Positions 1 through 8,436 of a stretch of 64,000 nucleotides of DNA are shown here, piece after piece. A program made the position numbers and the translations under genes. Every line of letters starts with the position of its first letter. Positions within the stretch are counted from its first letter, which is position 1. Below the pieces are notes generated by a model. The model was not told the origin of the DNA and did not search any database. It was given only the letters and a program-made list of their open reading frames with translations. The DNA comes from Atopobium fossor DSM 15642 (GTDB lineage Bacteria > Actinomycetota > Coriobacteriia > Coriobacteriales > Atopobiaceae). The DNA lies in the NCBI RefSeq assembly GCF_000483125.1, contig NZ_AXXR01000004.1, positions 1 to 64,000 on the forward strand. The letters are read 5' to 3'.

Positions 1-1341
1 CCACCCCGTATGCATCCTTCCACTACTAGGATTGAGGTAGTACCACTTACCACCAACTTGCTGCCAGCCTGTAAGCATTTGGCCGTTGGAATTTAAGTAG
101 TACCAAGCGCCTTTATCTTGCACCCAGCCTGTGCACAACACGCCTTGCTCTGAGTAATAGTAATAGTTGCTATCTTGTGAGTACTGCCAACCACAAATAG
201 CTTTACCTGTTGTTGTATCAAAAAGGTGAGTTTTGCCATTAATGGTATGAGCGCCATATTGAATGGTGCCATTTACCAGATAAAACCAACCATCTCCAAA
301 CTTGGTAAGTCCGTCTGGAGGAAGAACGCCTTCGGCAAGACCATTAGCAAAACGTACCTGATTTCCTTCTCGCATGATTGTCATACGACCAGAGCCATCA
401 AGCCAGCACAGTTGTTTGCCTTTTTGTCTCCAACATGAAGCAGCCATTGCACCTGAGTCTTCCAAAAAATAGCTTGCATCATTTAAATCAACCCAGCCTG
501 TGCGCATCTTACAATTGCCTGGGTCTAACCAGTACCAAATACCTTTGAGCTTTTGCCAGCCACTTTTAAGAGCACCAGACTCAGTTGCTAGACACCAAGA
601 CCCTTCGGCAACACACCAACCGTTTTGTCCCATTGCACCAGAGGTATCAAAAGCATATTTTTTACCATTGATTTCACGAACTTGGTCTTGTATGCAAACG
701 CCTTTAGCATCCATCCAATACCAAGTGTTGTGTATATACTTCCAGCCCGAGCACCTTGTGCCATTTTCAAGCCAGTACCAAGCTCCATCTGAAAAGTCCC
801 AACCAGATGCATATCCAATCCAGGCTCCAGAAGAAGCAAAGTCACACCATGTGCCTCCAGCATTGCTTCGAGCATCTGCCATGGTAGCGTCTTGGTAAGA
901 AAACCAATACCATACGTTGTTAATAAAACGCCACCCTTTTGCTATTTGTGCAGTGGCAGGATCTGCCCAGTACCAGTGATTGTTGATATAAAGCCACCCG
1001 GTATGAGCAGTACCATCTTGGTTGTAATAAAACAGCTTTCCATCTTGTTCTTGCCAGCCCACAAGAACTGGTTGTTTTTGGGACTCTTGTTGTGGGACAG
1101 ATAGCTCTGTTTGAGGTTCAGAAACAGTGTTTGAAGAAGCTACAACGTCTTGTTGTTCTGAAACTTCTTGCTCATCTGAGACTGCTTGTGTCTCTAAGGC
1201 TTGCTGCTCACCAACAGATCCTTGTTCTGGCTCTTGTGCCCATGCAGATACAGGCACTCCAAAGCAAGTCACGCTAACCACAACAACAAGACTTACAACA
1301 AAAGACACAAAACAACGTTTAGGTAAAGCAACTCTTTTCAT
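1..1341 (-). CDS. Secreted cell-wall-binding-repeat protein, 3' part outside window
   Basis: The reading frame is open from an ATG at 1341 to the left window edge (447 codons, no stop), so the C-terminus is missing. Residues 1-34 form a signal peptide: basic start MKRVALPKRC, a hydrophobic stretch, then AWA before QE as a signal peptidase I site. A Glu/Gln/Ser-rich linker (about residues 35-80) follows. The rest is about 12 aromatic repeats of the pattern GW...WYY(L/W)...G...(T/S)GW, typical of choline- or glucan-binding repeats (CW_binding_1 family). Such repeats hold proteins non-covalently on wall polymers. No catalytic domain is visible in the part seen; it may lie beyond the edge. An in-frame ATG at 1371 is an alternative start; neither has a strong ribosome binding site. 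Binding specificity cannot be read from the sequence. Confidence 0.85.
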   Translation of the reverse strand, partial: MKRVALPKRCFVSFVVSLVVVVSVTCFGVPVSAWAQEPEQGSVGEQQALETQAVSDEQEVSEQQDVVASSNTVSEPQTELSVPQQESQKQPVLVGWQEQDGKLFYYNQDGTAHTGWLYINNHWYWADPATAQIAKGWRFINNVWYWFSYQDATMADARSNAGGTWCDFASSGAWIGYASGWDFSDGAWYWLENGTRCSGWKYIHNTWYWMDAKGVCIQDQVREINGKKYAFDTSGAMGQNGWCVAEGSWCLATESGALKSGWQKLKGIWYWLDPGNCKMRTGWVDLNDASYFLEDSGAMAASCWRQKGKQLCWLDGSGRMTIMREGNQVRFANGLAEGVLPPDGLTKFGDGWFYLVNGTIQYGAHTINGKTHLFDTTTGKAICGWQYSQDSNYYYYSEQGVLCTGWVQDKGAWYYLNSNGQMLTGWQQVGGKWYYLNPSSGRMHTGW

Positions 1342-1388
1342 GGCATGCGTCCATTTCTGAGGAACGAGCATACATTTCTTACTTGTGC

Positions 1389-2009
1389 TTAGCTGTACGA
1401 TGGCAAAATCTCTACTGTTCCATTATCTCGCACACGAACTCGTTTCTCTACAAGTAATTGCAAGGTCGATGGATATAGCCTATGCTCCACCTCATGAATG
1501 CGTGTTTCAAGCTCCTCTATTGTCTCGCCCTCATGAACAATAACTGGCTCCTGCGCAATAATAGGACCACAATCATATTTGTTGTCCGCAAAATGTACCG
1601 TTACACCCGTTACCTTTACACCACTATCATACGCATCTTGAATGGCATGAGCACCACGAAAACTAGGTAGCAAGGCAGGATGTAAATTGACTACGCGGTT
1701 GGGAAACGTATCTAAAATTGGTGCATGAACCATACGCATATATCCCGCCATAACCACATAATCAACGTTATATTTTTTGAGTTCAGCAGCAATAAGAGCA
1801 TCTGCCACCAGCGGATCCTCATAGATCTCTTTGGACAATGTCATGGTTTGTAGACCTGCTTGTTGTGCACGTATTAAACCATATGCACTGGGACGAGAAG
1901 AAATAACGATTTCTATTGTCGCATCAAGCACGTTTGTTTGGATTGCGTCAGCAATAGCCTGTAAGTTGGTCCCACTACCAGAGAGCAATACACCGAGCTT
2001 TATGCTCAT
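1389..2009 (-). CDS. purN: Phosphoribosylglycinamide formyltransferase (GART)
   Basis: Transfers a formyl group from 10-formyl-tetrahydrofolate to GAR, the third step of de novo purine synthesis, in the cytoplasm. The 206-residue protein has the usual length. It starts with the Rossmann-like VLLSGSGTNLQA phosphate-binding loop. The catalytic residues N108 and H110 are in VNLHPALLPSFRG and D146 is in DCGPI. The ATG overlaps the purM stop by 4 bp (ATGA), so it is translationally coupled as last gene of the purE-yqeY-sortase-purF-purM-purN run. Only 47 bp separate its stop from the next gene's start, and I see no strong terminator there. Confidence 0.96.
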   Translation of the reverse strand: MSIKLGVLLSGSGTNLQAIADAIQTNVLDATIEIVISSRPSAYGLIRAQQAGLQTMTLSKEIYEDPLVADALIAAELKKYNVDYVVMAGYMRMVHAPILDTFPNRVVNLHPALLPSFRGAHAIQDAYDSGVKVTGVTVHFADNKYDCGPIIAQEPVIVHEGETIEELETRIHEVEHRLYPSTLQLLVEKRVRVRDNGTVEILPSYS

Positions 2010-3076
2010 TTATAGACCACCTTACCGCTTCCTTCTACACATTCGCCCATAACAAAGGGCCTAAAACCTTGTGCAGATAAGGCTTCACATACTTCATCCA
2101 CGTCATTAGCATCACAGATGATACTCATACCAACACCCATGTTAAAGGTTTTGTACGCCTCATCAAGCGTAAGGCCAGCACGTTTAATCATATAAGGAAT
2201 AACGGGAGGCATATCCCATGCAGGACCATCTTCCCCACCACGCTCTACCAGTGCATCTACATGGGAAGGTAGTGCACGGTTAAGATTTTCCGTAATACCA
2301 CCGCCGGTAATATGAGCCATAGCATGAATGGGTGCACCAGCCTTAAGTGCCGCAATCAAACCTCCGGCATAAATGGTGGTAGGACGCATAACAGCATCCG
2401 CCAAAGACTCTCCACCTAGCTCATCTAAAGGCTGATTAAGCTCCTCCACCGTCTTACCTTCAATAGCTACCTTACGCACCAAAGAATAGCCATTGGAGTG
2501 AATACCGGAGCTAGGTAAGCCAATAATAACATCGCCCACCTTGACCTTCTTAGGACCAATCATCTTGGGGCGATCAACAACACCAACCACAAACCCAGCT
2601 AAATCATAGTCATCGGGATTCATAACACCAGGATGCTCGGCCATCTCGCCACCAACCAGAGCACAACCAGACTTACGACAACCCTCAGCAATGCCGGATA
2701 CAATTTGAGCTACATGCTCTGACCTGAGCTTACCAATGGCAACATAATCCAAGAAAAACAAAGGTTCTGCGCCAACAGGAACTACGTCGTCCACACACAT
2801 GGCTACCAAATCTTCTCCCACAGTGTCGTGACGATTTAGCAACTGCGCAATAGCTAGCTTGGTACCCACGCCGTCTGTACCAGAAACCAAAATAGGGTCA
2901 TCCATATCTTTGAACGCCTGCATAGAGAAGCACGAGCCAAAGCCGCCCAAACCTCCTACAACCTCTGGGCGAGAAGTACTTTTAACCGCAGCTTTAATGG
3001 CGTCTACTGCGCGGGCTCCCTCATCTACATCTACTCCTGCATCGGCGTACGTTACGTGCTTGACTTGCTCGGACAT
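2006..3076 (-). CDS. purM: Phosphoribosylformylglycinamidine cyclo-ligase (AIR synthetase)
   Basis: Converts FGAM to AIR with ATP, the fifth step of purine synthesis. Family motifs are clear: VSGTDGVGTKL near residue 67, DYVAIGKL, GGEMAEHPG and HITGGGITENL. I place the start at the ATG at 3076 (MSEQVKHVTYADAGVDV) because AGGAAGG lies at the right distance. The ATG at 3082 is only two bases after that Shine-Dalgarno and is less likely. The protein is then 356 residues, normal for PurM. It follows purF after 36 bp and overlaps purN by 4 bp. Confidence 0.96.
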   Translation of the reverse strand: MSEQVKHVTYADAGVDVDEGARAVDAIKAAVKSTSRPEVVGGLGGFGSCFSMQAFKDMDDPILVSGTDGVGTKLAIAQLLNRHDTVGEDLVAMCVDDVVPVGAEPLFFLDYVAIGKLRSEHVAQIVSGIAEGCRKSGCALVGGEMAEHPGVMNPDDYDLAGFVVGVVDRPKMIGPKKVKVGDVIIGLPSSGIHSNGYSLVRKVAIEGKTVEELNQPLDELGGESLADAVMRPTTIYAGGLIAALKAGAPIHAMAHITGGGITENLNRALPSHVDALVERGGEDGPAWDMPPVIPYMIKRAGLTLDEAYKTFNMGVGMSIICDANDVDEVCEALSAQGFRPFVMGECVEGSGKVVYK

Positions 3077-3112
3077 ATGCATGGCCTTCCTGTTGGCAGC
3101 TTATAGCAACTG

Positions 3113-4594
3113 TTAGCAATCGAGATACGTAGGGGTCTTTGACTCCATGAACTTATTGGACGCAAAACTATCCGGAATACGAACAGGATATTCTCCAGTA
3201 AAACAAGCTGTACAATACGAACCTTCCGGAACGCACGCAAGCATGCCTTCTACCGATAAGAACGCCAAAGAGTCTGCGCCAATAAATTCGCAGATTTCTT
3301 GGGTAGTAGCTCGTGCAGAAATAAGCTGGGATTGTACAGCTGTATCAATGCCATAAAAGCAGGGCCAGACAACCTCAGGTGAGTTAATACGCACATGTAC
3401 TTCTTTAGCGCCCGCATCTTTAAGCATACGAACAATCTGCATGGATGTGGTACCGCGCACAATAGAATCATCCACCATAACAACACGTTTACCTGCAACG
3501 TTATCGGGAAGCGCATTGAGTTTAAGACGTACACCCAGCTTACGAAGGTCTTGCGTGGGTTGAATAAACGTACGCTGTACGTAACGATTTTTAATAAGAC
3601 CCTCGCCAAAAGGAATACCGGACTGTCGTGCAAATCCTTCTGCAGGAGGCATGCCGGAATCTGGAACGCCAATAACGATGTCTGCATCTACTGGAGACTC
3701 AAGCGCAATCTGTTTTCCCATGTTATAGCGCATGGAGTAAATGGATGTCCCTCTCACACGCGTATCAGGACGAGAAAAATAAATATGTTCAAACACACAA
3801 TCTGCTGGACGACATGGTGCAATACCTTGCTCACAAACCATACCATCGTCAGAGAAGCGCACAATTTCACCCGGTTTAACATCGCGTACATACGTGGCAC
3901 CCACAATGTCTAATGCACAGGTTTCTGAGGCAACAACCCAACCCTCTGGCTTGCTTTCAGTCGCATCCAGATGGCCAATAACCAACGGGCGGATACCATG
4001 CGGATCACGAAAAGCGTAAAGAGCGTTTTCTCGCACAAGTGCCATGGCATAACCACCTTCTACCAACTCCATGGTCTTAGCAATACCTTGGCGCAGATGG
4101 CTCGTTTGCTGTGTGTAATAGCTCACCAACTTGGCGGCTACTTCAGAATCTGTATTGGAGCGGAAGGGAACCCCAAGTTTAATAAGCTCTTGTCGAACAG
4201 AGTCCGTATTAACCAATGTGCCATTATGGGCAAGAGCAATGATAGTAGTATCTATAACAGCCAGATGAGGCTGAGCTGCTTCCCAACTCTTGGCGCCCGA
4301 TGTGCCATAACGCACGTGACCAATGGCCACCTTACCTGGCATAGCAGCCAAGTCTGTATCTGAAAAAACCTGGTTAACTAACCCCAAGTCTTTACGAACT
4401 AATACTGTCTGTCCATCACCAACAGCTATGCCAGCAGAATCTTGACCACGATGTTGTAGTGCAAACGTACCAAAATACGTAAGACGAGCAACGTCACGCC
4501 CTGGAGCCCAAACACCAAAGACGCCACACTCGTCATGCAAAGTATCCTGCTCGCTAAGGTCAATAGCCCCATCCGTGAGCTGGGAATTATGCAT
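3113..4594 (-). CDS. purF: Amidophosphoribosyltransferase (glutamine PRPP amidotransferase)
   Basis: Catalyses the committed first step of purine synthesis, PRPP plus glutamine to phosphoribosylamine. A short propeptide of 22 residues precedes the expected N-terminal nucleophile Cys23 in HDECGVFGVWAPG, as in Bacillus-type PurF, which is matured by propeptide cleavage. The glutaminase domain shows ALQHRGQDSAG and IGHVRYGTSG. The phosphoribosyltransferase domain carries the PRPP motif VVMVDDSIVRGTT. The Bacillus-type enzyme binds an iron-sulfur cluster; Cys residues suited to this occur in the C-terminal part (for example YCTACFTG), but I did not verify the full set. The ATG at 4594 follows AAAGGAG by 8 bases. 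It lies 18 bp after the sortase gene. Confidence 0.97.
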   Translation of the reverse strand: MHNSQLTDGAIDLSEQDTLHDECGVFGVWAPGRDVARLTYFGTFALQHRGQDSAGIAVGDGQTVLVRKDLGLVNQVFSDTDLAAMPGKVAIGHVRYGTSGAKSWEAAQPHLAVIDTTIIALAHNGTLVNTDSVRQELIKLGVPFRSNTDSEVAAKLVSYYTQQTSHLRQGIAKTMELVEGGYAMALVRENALYAFRDPHGIRPLVIGHLDATESKPEGWVVASETCALDIVGATYVRDVKPGEIVRFSDDGMVCEQGIAPCRPADCVFEHIYFSRPDTRVRGTSIYSMRYNMGKQIALESPVDADIVIGVPDSGMPPAEGFARQSGIPFGEGLIKNRYVQRTFIQPTQDLRKLGVRLKLNALPDNVAGKRVVMVDDSIVRGTTSMQIVRMLKDAGAKEVHVRINSPEVVWPCFYGIDTAVQSQLISARATTQEICEFIGADSLAFLSVEGMLACVPEGSYCTACFTGEYPVRIPDSFASNKFMESKTPTYLDC

Positions 4595-4612
4595 GAATGA
4601 GCTCCTTTACAT

Positions 4613-5494
4613 TTAGGATTGCGAAGAGGTAGAAACCTCACTCTTTACTGCACATACAAGAATAGTACGTCCATAACCCTCAATGTAGTCACAAGTGCCA
4701 AGTGTGAGCACATGTTTAACATTTGGAAGCAAATTTGCTACATCCGAGCGCTTTGTTACTGCTTTTTGGAGCTTCTCGCTCAAATGCGCATGGAAAGCAT
4801 CTTCAGAGTCAAAGTTAAATTGCCTGACTGTCGTATCTTCTCCATTGGTGTAGTACAAAAACAGGGGCTGAAGCTCATAATTTGCTGTTTCGGTCACATA
4901 CCAAATGGTATCAATGGAATCAAAGAACTGCTGTTGGTCCATGTCAGAAATCTGCTTAAACATGGCGCCATTTTTAAGATGATGACCGTAAATAATGGTC
5001 TGCTGGTCAATCATGCCAGGTTTAGTATTTTGGTAATCCATAAAAATCTGGCCACCAACGCCGTATACTCCCTCGGCATTGGTATTAAGATAGCGATCAT
5101 TATCTTTACCCTGGTATACGGGATAGTTAATAACCGTATTGGGAATCTGAATCCAGCCAACTACGTCTGAGTTAATCTCTTTAAGCCCAGCCCAATCAAC
5201 CGTAGGTGCACCACCCTTTTGAGGAATCTGTGCATACGCAGCAAGTTTCTCATTTTCCTTATCCTGCTCATGATAATCCCACTGAGCCTTACCCCACATA
5301 AAACCAGCAACGCACAACAAAACAATACCAACAAGCAGCAAAATGTTGGAAATAATACGAGATACAGAGCGCTTCTTTTTTGGTGGCTCGCCCGATGGCT
5401 CAGGCATATACGCAAGTTGGGGCACTGACTGAGGCATAGCAAACTCCTGAGTATGATGTGATGAAGTTTGGTCTGGCGAGAAGTGCTTGGCCAT
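4613..5494 (-). CDS. srtB: Class B sortase
   Basis: Membrane-anchored cysteine transpeptidase that attaches surface proteins to the cell wall. A 45-residue polar N-terminus is followed by one membrane helix (about 48-68), giving an extracytoplasmic catalytic domain. The class B triad is present: His171/172 in IIYGHHLKNGAMF, Cys268 in LTLGTCDY and Arg276 in GYGRTILVC. The length (293) is a little above the usual 225-260 because of the N-terminal tail. It sits between yqeY and purF, transcribed with purine genes. No obvious NPQTN-type substrate is next to it; the only sortase substrate in the window has LPKTG. Substrate is therefore unknown. Confidence 0.92.
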   Translation of the reverse strand: MAKHFSPDQTSSHHTQEFAMPQSVPQLAYMPEPSGEPPKKKRSVSRIISNILLLVGIVLLCVAGFMWGKAQWDYHEQDKENEKLAAYAQIPQKGGAPTVDWAGLKEINSDVVGWIQIPNTVINYPVYQGKDNDRYLNTNAEGVYGVGGQIFMDYQNTKPGMIDQQTIIYGHHLKNGAMFKQISDMDQQQFFDSIDTIWYVTETANYELQPLFLYYTNGEDTTVRQFNFDSEDAFHAHLSEKLQKAVTKRSDVANLLPNVKHVLTLGTCDYIEGYGRTILVCAVKSEVSTSSQS

Positions 5495-5509
5495 TGGTAA
5501 ATCCTTTAC

Positions 5510-5959
5510 TTACGCAAGCTTGCTGCCAATATACGCAGCGGCAGCGGGCTTGTCAAAATTACCGTTAGTTTGCTTGGTGAGGGCACCCATAACCTTGCCC
5601 ATATCGCGCTTAGAGCTTGCTCCCAGCGAAGCAATGAGTTTATCTGCTAATGCTTCGAGCTCGCTACCAGAAAGTTGCTTGGGCAAAAGCGAGGTAAGAA
5701 TATCCGCCTGAGACGCTAAAGACTCAATGCGGTCTGTATAGGAATCTGCGCTTGCACCGCGAAGTGCCTCAAGTTCCTCGTTGGTAACCTTTTGCAGCTT
5801 CTTAATACATGCAACAATATCTGCCTCGGTTACGTCACGGCGCTCATCAACTTCAATCTGCTTGATTGCCTGATTAATCTGGCGAAGAATGGACAGACGG
5901 GTTTTGTCCTGTGCCTTCATAGCCTGTTTAATAAGCTCTAATAATTCCGCCTTTTGCAT
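5510..5959 (-). CDS. yqeY: GatB/YqeY domain protein
   Basis: A 149-residue all-helical protein of the YqeY family, which resembles the C-terminal tail of the GatB subunit of the tRNA-dependent amidotransferase. Typical elements are the N-terminal helix with KAQDKTRLSILRQI, the middle YTDRIESLASQADILTSLLP-like helix, and the C-terminal SKRDMGKVMGALT segment. A role linked to tRNA or amidotransferase is inferred from family resemblance only. It lies 15 bp before the sortase and 41 bp after purE. In other genomes it often neighbours rpsU or dnaG, so its place in a purine run is not diagnostic. Confidence 0.92.
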   Translation of the reverse strand: MQKAELLELIKQAMKAQDKTRLSILRQINQAIKQIEVDERRDVTEADIVACIKKLQKVTNEELEALRGASADSYTDRIESLASQADILTSLLPKQLSGSELEALADKLIASLGASSKRDMGKVMGALTKQTNGNFDKPAAAAYIGSKLA

Positions 5960-6000
5960 GCGGTCTCCTCACGTTATGTGTAACTCACGCTTACGAGAAA

Positions 6001-6462
6001 CTATGCTTCTTCCATACCCTTTTTGAAATCTGCAATTACTTGACGGTACTCGGGCAGTGTAGCGCCCAAGATTTGGGTTGCATAAATAGCAGCGTTTTTT
6101 GCTCCGCCAATAGCAACGCAGGCAACCGGCACACCTGAAGGCATTTGTACCATAGACAGCAGAGAATCCATACCGCCCAAGTCTGATGTTTTCATGGGTA
6201 CACCTACGATGGGTAAAGGAGTAAAAGCTGCAACTACACCACCAAGATGAGCAGCTTTACCAGCCGCAGCAATAATAATCTTAAGACCACGATCTGCAGC
6301 AGAAGAAGCCCACTCGTGCACCTTAGCAGGATTACGATGCGCGGAAGCAATAATCAACTCGTAAGGAATGCCAAATTCCTCAAGCTGCTTGGTGCATGCC
6401 TCCATTGCAGGCATATCAGACGTTGAGCCCATAATAATTCCTACCACAGGCATTTGTGCCAT
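6001..6462 (-). CDS. purE: N5-carboxyaminoimidazole ribonucleotide mutase
   Basis: Rearranges N5-CAIR to CAIR in purine synthesis. The start is the ATG at 6462 (MAQMPVVGIIMGSTSDMP), preceded by a perfect AGGAGG at the right distance; the open frame upstream to 6567 is not coding. The protein is then 153 residues, normal for class I PurE. The substrate motifs are GSTSDMP, SAHRNP (SAHRTP in many homologues) and GGAAHLPG-like AAAGKAAHLGG. First gene of the purE-yqeY-sortase-purF-purM-purN run. No purK is seen in the window. Confidence 0.95.
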   Translation of the reverse strand: MAQMPVVGIIMGSTSDMPAMEACTKQLEEFGIPYELIIASAHRNPAKVHEWASSAADRGLKIIIAAAGKAAHLGGVVAAFTPLPIVGVPMKTSDLGGMDSLLSMVQMPSGVPVACVAIGGAKNAAIYATQILGATLPEYRQVIADFKKGMEEA

Positions 6463-6499
6463 TTGGAGCCTCCTTGTGTGAGTATGCTTGTACTGTTCT

Positions 6500-6505
6500 A
6501 GTATA
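6500..6505 (-). promoter_or_regulatory. Candidate -10 element for the purE operon
   Basis: The minus strand reads TATACT about 38 bases upstream of the purE ATG, in the divergent 137-bp gap shared with the kinase gene. No good -35 box lies 17 bases further upstream, so this is a weak call. I see no purine riboswitch fold or PurR-box pair in the gap. Confidence 0.35.
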
Positions 6506-6599
6506 CGTGTTACAAACATGTTCACCTGCCTACAGATATGTTCATACACTGTTATTGCATGGTGCAAACCTATTCACACCTCAATTGCCTGGAGGGCAT

Positions 6600-7478
6600 A
6601 TGACCAGCGCATCTAAAATTGTTCTATACAAGCGTCATGACGAGTACATTCCTCGTATTGCTGCAGTTCACGACCTTTGCGGATATGGAAAATGTTCACT
6701 TGGAGTTGCAATACCTGTTCTAAGTGCTGGTGGTTGTGACGTATGTTCGGTGCCTACGTCACTCTTCTCGGCACACACAGGCTATAAGGTTTTTTACGTA
6801 CATGACACCACTTCCATGCTGGAAGAGTATCTTGATGCGTGGCAACAAGAAGACGTGGACCTTGATGGTATCTATTCCGGATTTTTGGGCTCTGCCGAGC
6901 AAGTGGCTACCATAAAACGCCTTTATGCAGAGTATCCTAATGCATTACACCTGGTAGACCCTGTTATGGGTGATGGCGGCAAGGTTTATCCTACCTACAC
7001 GCCCGAATTATGTGATGCCATGCGTGAGCTTGTGGATGGGGCAGACTTGCTTACTCCCAACATGACCGAAGCTTGTATCCTGACAGATATTGCATATCCT
7101 GGCACCAATGCATCTGATAAAAAAGTCACAGAAATCTGCTCTGCTCTGCTTGACATGGGCGCAAAAAATGTTGTGCTTAAAGGCGTTATGAGAGATGACG
7201 GATATATTCGAGACTACCTTGCTGGGCAAGACTTTGAGCTGGAAGAGATTTGTTCGCCCTTGCTTCCTTTTATGTTGCACGGTACAGGTGACCTGTATGC
7301 TTCTTGCTGCATTGCAGCACTTATGAGTGGTCACGACTTCCGTACAGCAGCAGAGTTTGCTGGCAGTACAGTGCGAAAAGCAATGCAGGTAACTACCAAG
7401 CAGCCACACTATCTTGATCGCGGCGTAAGTTTTGAGTTGGTTTTAAGTGAGCTTACTTCCCTGGTAGACAAACGATAA
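6600..7478 (+). CDS. Pyridoxal/pyridoxamine kinase, ribokinase superfamily
   Basis: Predicted to phosphorylate B6 vitamers with ATP (PdxY/PdxK type). The start at 6600 (MTSASKIVLYKRHDEYIPRIAAVHDLCGYGKCSL) follows GGAGGG; the open frame before it is leader. The family features are AAVHDLCGYGKCSL near the N-terminus (related to the ISSQVxxGxVG region), the middle HLVDPVMGDGGKVY, the LTPNMTEA segment and the GTGDLYAS anion-hole motif near residue 225. The length of 292 fits. It is the only plus-strand gene between the two purine clusters. Exact vitamer preference is not decidable from sequence, and a ThiD-like role is less likely. Confidence 0.85.
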   Translation: MTSASKIVLYKRHDEYIPRIAAVHDLCGYGKCSLGVAIPVLSAGGCDVCSVPTSLFSAHTGYKVFYVHDTTSMLEEYLDAWQQEDVDLDGIYSGFLGSAEQVATIKRLYAEYPNALHLVDPVMGDGGKVYPTYTPELCDAMRELVDGADLLTPNMTEACILTDIAYPGTNASDKKVTEICSALLDMGAKNVVLKGVMRDDGYIRDYLAGQDFELEEICSPLLPFMLHGTGDLYASCCIAALMSGHDFRTAAEFAGSTVRKAMQVTTKQPHYLDRGVSFELVLSELTSLVDKR

Positions 7479-7482
7479 AACA

Positions 7483-8382
7483 CTAGAGCAACTTGCTAGT
7501 TTGAGTGCTGTCAGACGTCGTTACCTCAACAGAACTCGACTCAGAGGATTCTGATTCACCATCGGACGTAGGTGCAGGAGCTGCGTCCGATTTTTCTGTT
7601 GTGGGCAAGATTTTGCTCAAAACAATATTCGCCTGAAGTTTATCGCGAATGCCAGCGGTAGTTTCTTCATCTAAACCCGTAATGCGGCAAGTAAAGTTAA
7701 CACCCTGGTCAGAAGTGTTTTTCGTCCAAATAAAAGTCATAAAATTACGCACGGTGCCCATGGGACGTAAAAAGCCAAACATGGCATTGTGCAAGAAATT
7801 ACCCTGTTCATCTACACGCACATTAACATGGTAAATAACCGCATGAACCTTGGGATTAAGCAGTGCATTAATGGACAACGCAGATGCTTGTACCTGCGAG
7901 GAAGAAAATGCTTCTGCTGCATTATCTGATGTGGTATCAATAACCGTTACCTCAACAACGCCAGAGCTTTCATCTGCTTGCTCTACAGAAAACTCCTCAG
8001 GAAACGAAGTAAAGCCATTGCCCCACTCAATACCATTACGCATAGAGCGGGACACAGTAGTGATGTTAACTTCTTCAGAGAGATGACCAGTGGTAATACG
8101 GCGAATAAGTCCACAGCTTGTTTGAGCCAGCGTCACAACCACAAGAGTAATCACAACAAAGCCCACGGCTGTACGTCTAATAGTACGGTCAATTGTGGAG
8201 CCCGATGGATCATTATTGGACAGAGGATCAATGTCCACAGCGTTGCCCTTCTCGGCACGACGCTTATGCTGAACTGCGGCAACCTCTTTATTGGAATGGC
8301 CTGTTTCATCCAGAGTCTCGAAGAGCTTCTCGGCCTCATCGGAGGATAAAAACTTGTTCTGCTTTGCCTTATGGAACCCCAT
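7483..8382 (-). CDS. Single-pass membrane protein of unknown function
   Basis: I do not recognise a family. The start is taken at the ATG at 8382 (MGFHKAKQNKFLSSDEAEKL) after AGAGGG; a GTG six bases upstream overlaps that site. The polar N-terminus of about 70 residues has a basic run before a single membrane helix (about 72-92, TAVGFVVITLVVVTLAQTSC). An extracytoplasmic domain of about 160 residues follows and ends in a Ser/Glu/Thr-rich tail. The Cys at the end of the helix is not in a lipobox context at an N-terminus. It is the last gene of the purA-degV-purD-nudix run, 54 bp after the nudix gene, and ends 4 bp from the convergent kinase gene. Confidence 0.75.
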   Translation of the reverse strand: MGFHKAKQNKFLSSDEAEKLFETLDETGHSNKEVAAVQHKRRAEKGNAVDIDPLSNNDPSGSTIDRTIRRTAVGFVVITLVVVTLAQTSCGLIRRITTGHLSEEVNITTVSRSMRNGIEWGNGFTSFPEEFSVEQADESSGVVEVTVIDTTSDNAAEAFSSSQVQASALSINALLNPKVHAVIYHVNVRVDEQGNFLHNAMFGFLRPMGTVRNFMTFIWTKNTSDQGVNFTCRITGLDEETTAGIRDKLQANIVLSKILPTTEKSDAAPAPTSDGESESSESSSVEVTTSDSTQTSKLL

Positions 8383-8436
8383 GGACACCCTCTTTTACCA
8401 GTCTTTGCGATGTAAGTATACGCAAAGATGACAACG

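Noticed and set aside
1-1080. Direct repeats resembling CRISPR or tandem array
   Set aside because: The repetition comes from imperfect GW-type protein repeats with no fixed repeat-spacer structure.
3395-4363. Plus-strand reading frames of 130-172 residues inside purF
   Set aside because: They are antisense to a well-supported gene, with no ribosome site or family resemblance.
6463-6599. Purine riboswitch or PurR box upstream of purE
   Set aside because: I see no conserved three-way junction core and no PurBox pair in the gap.
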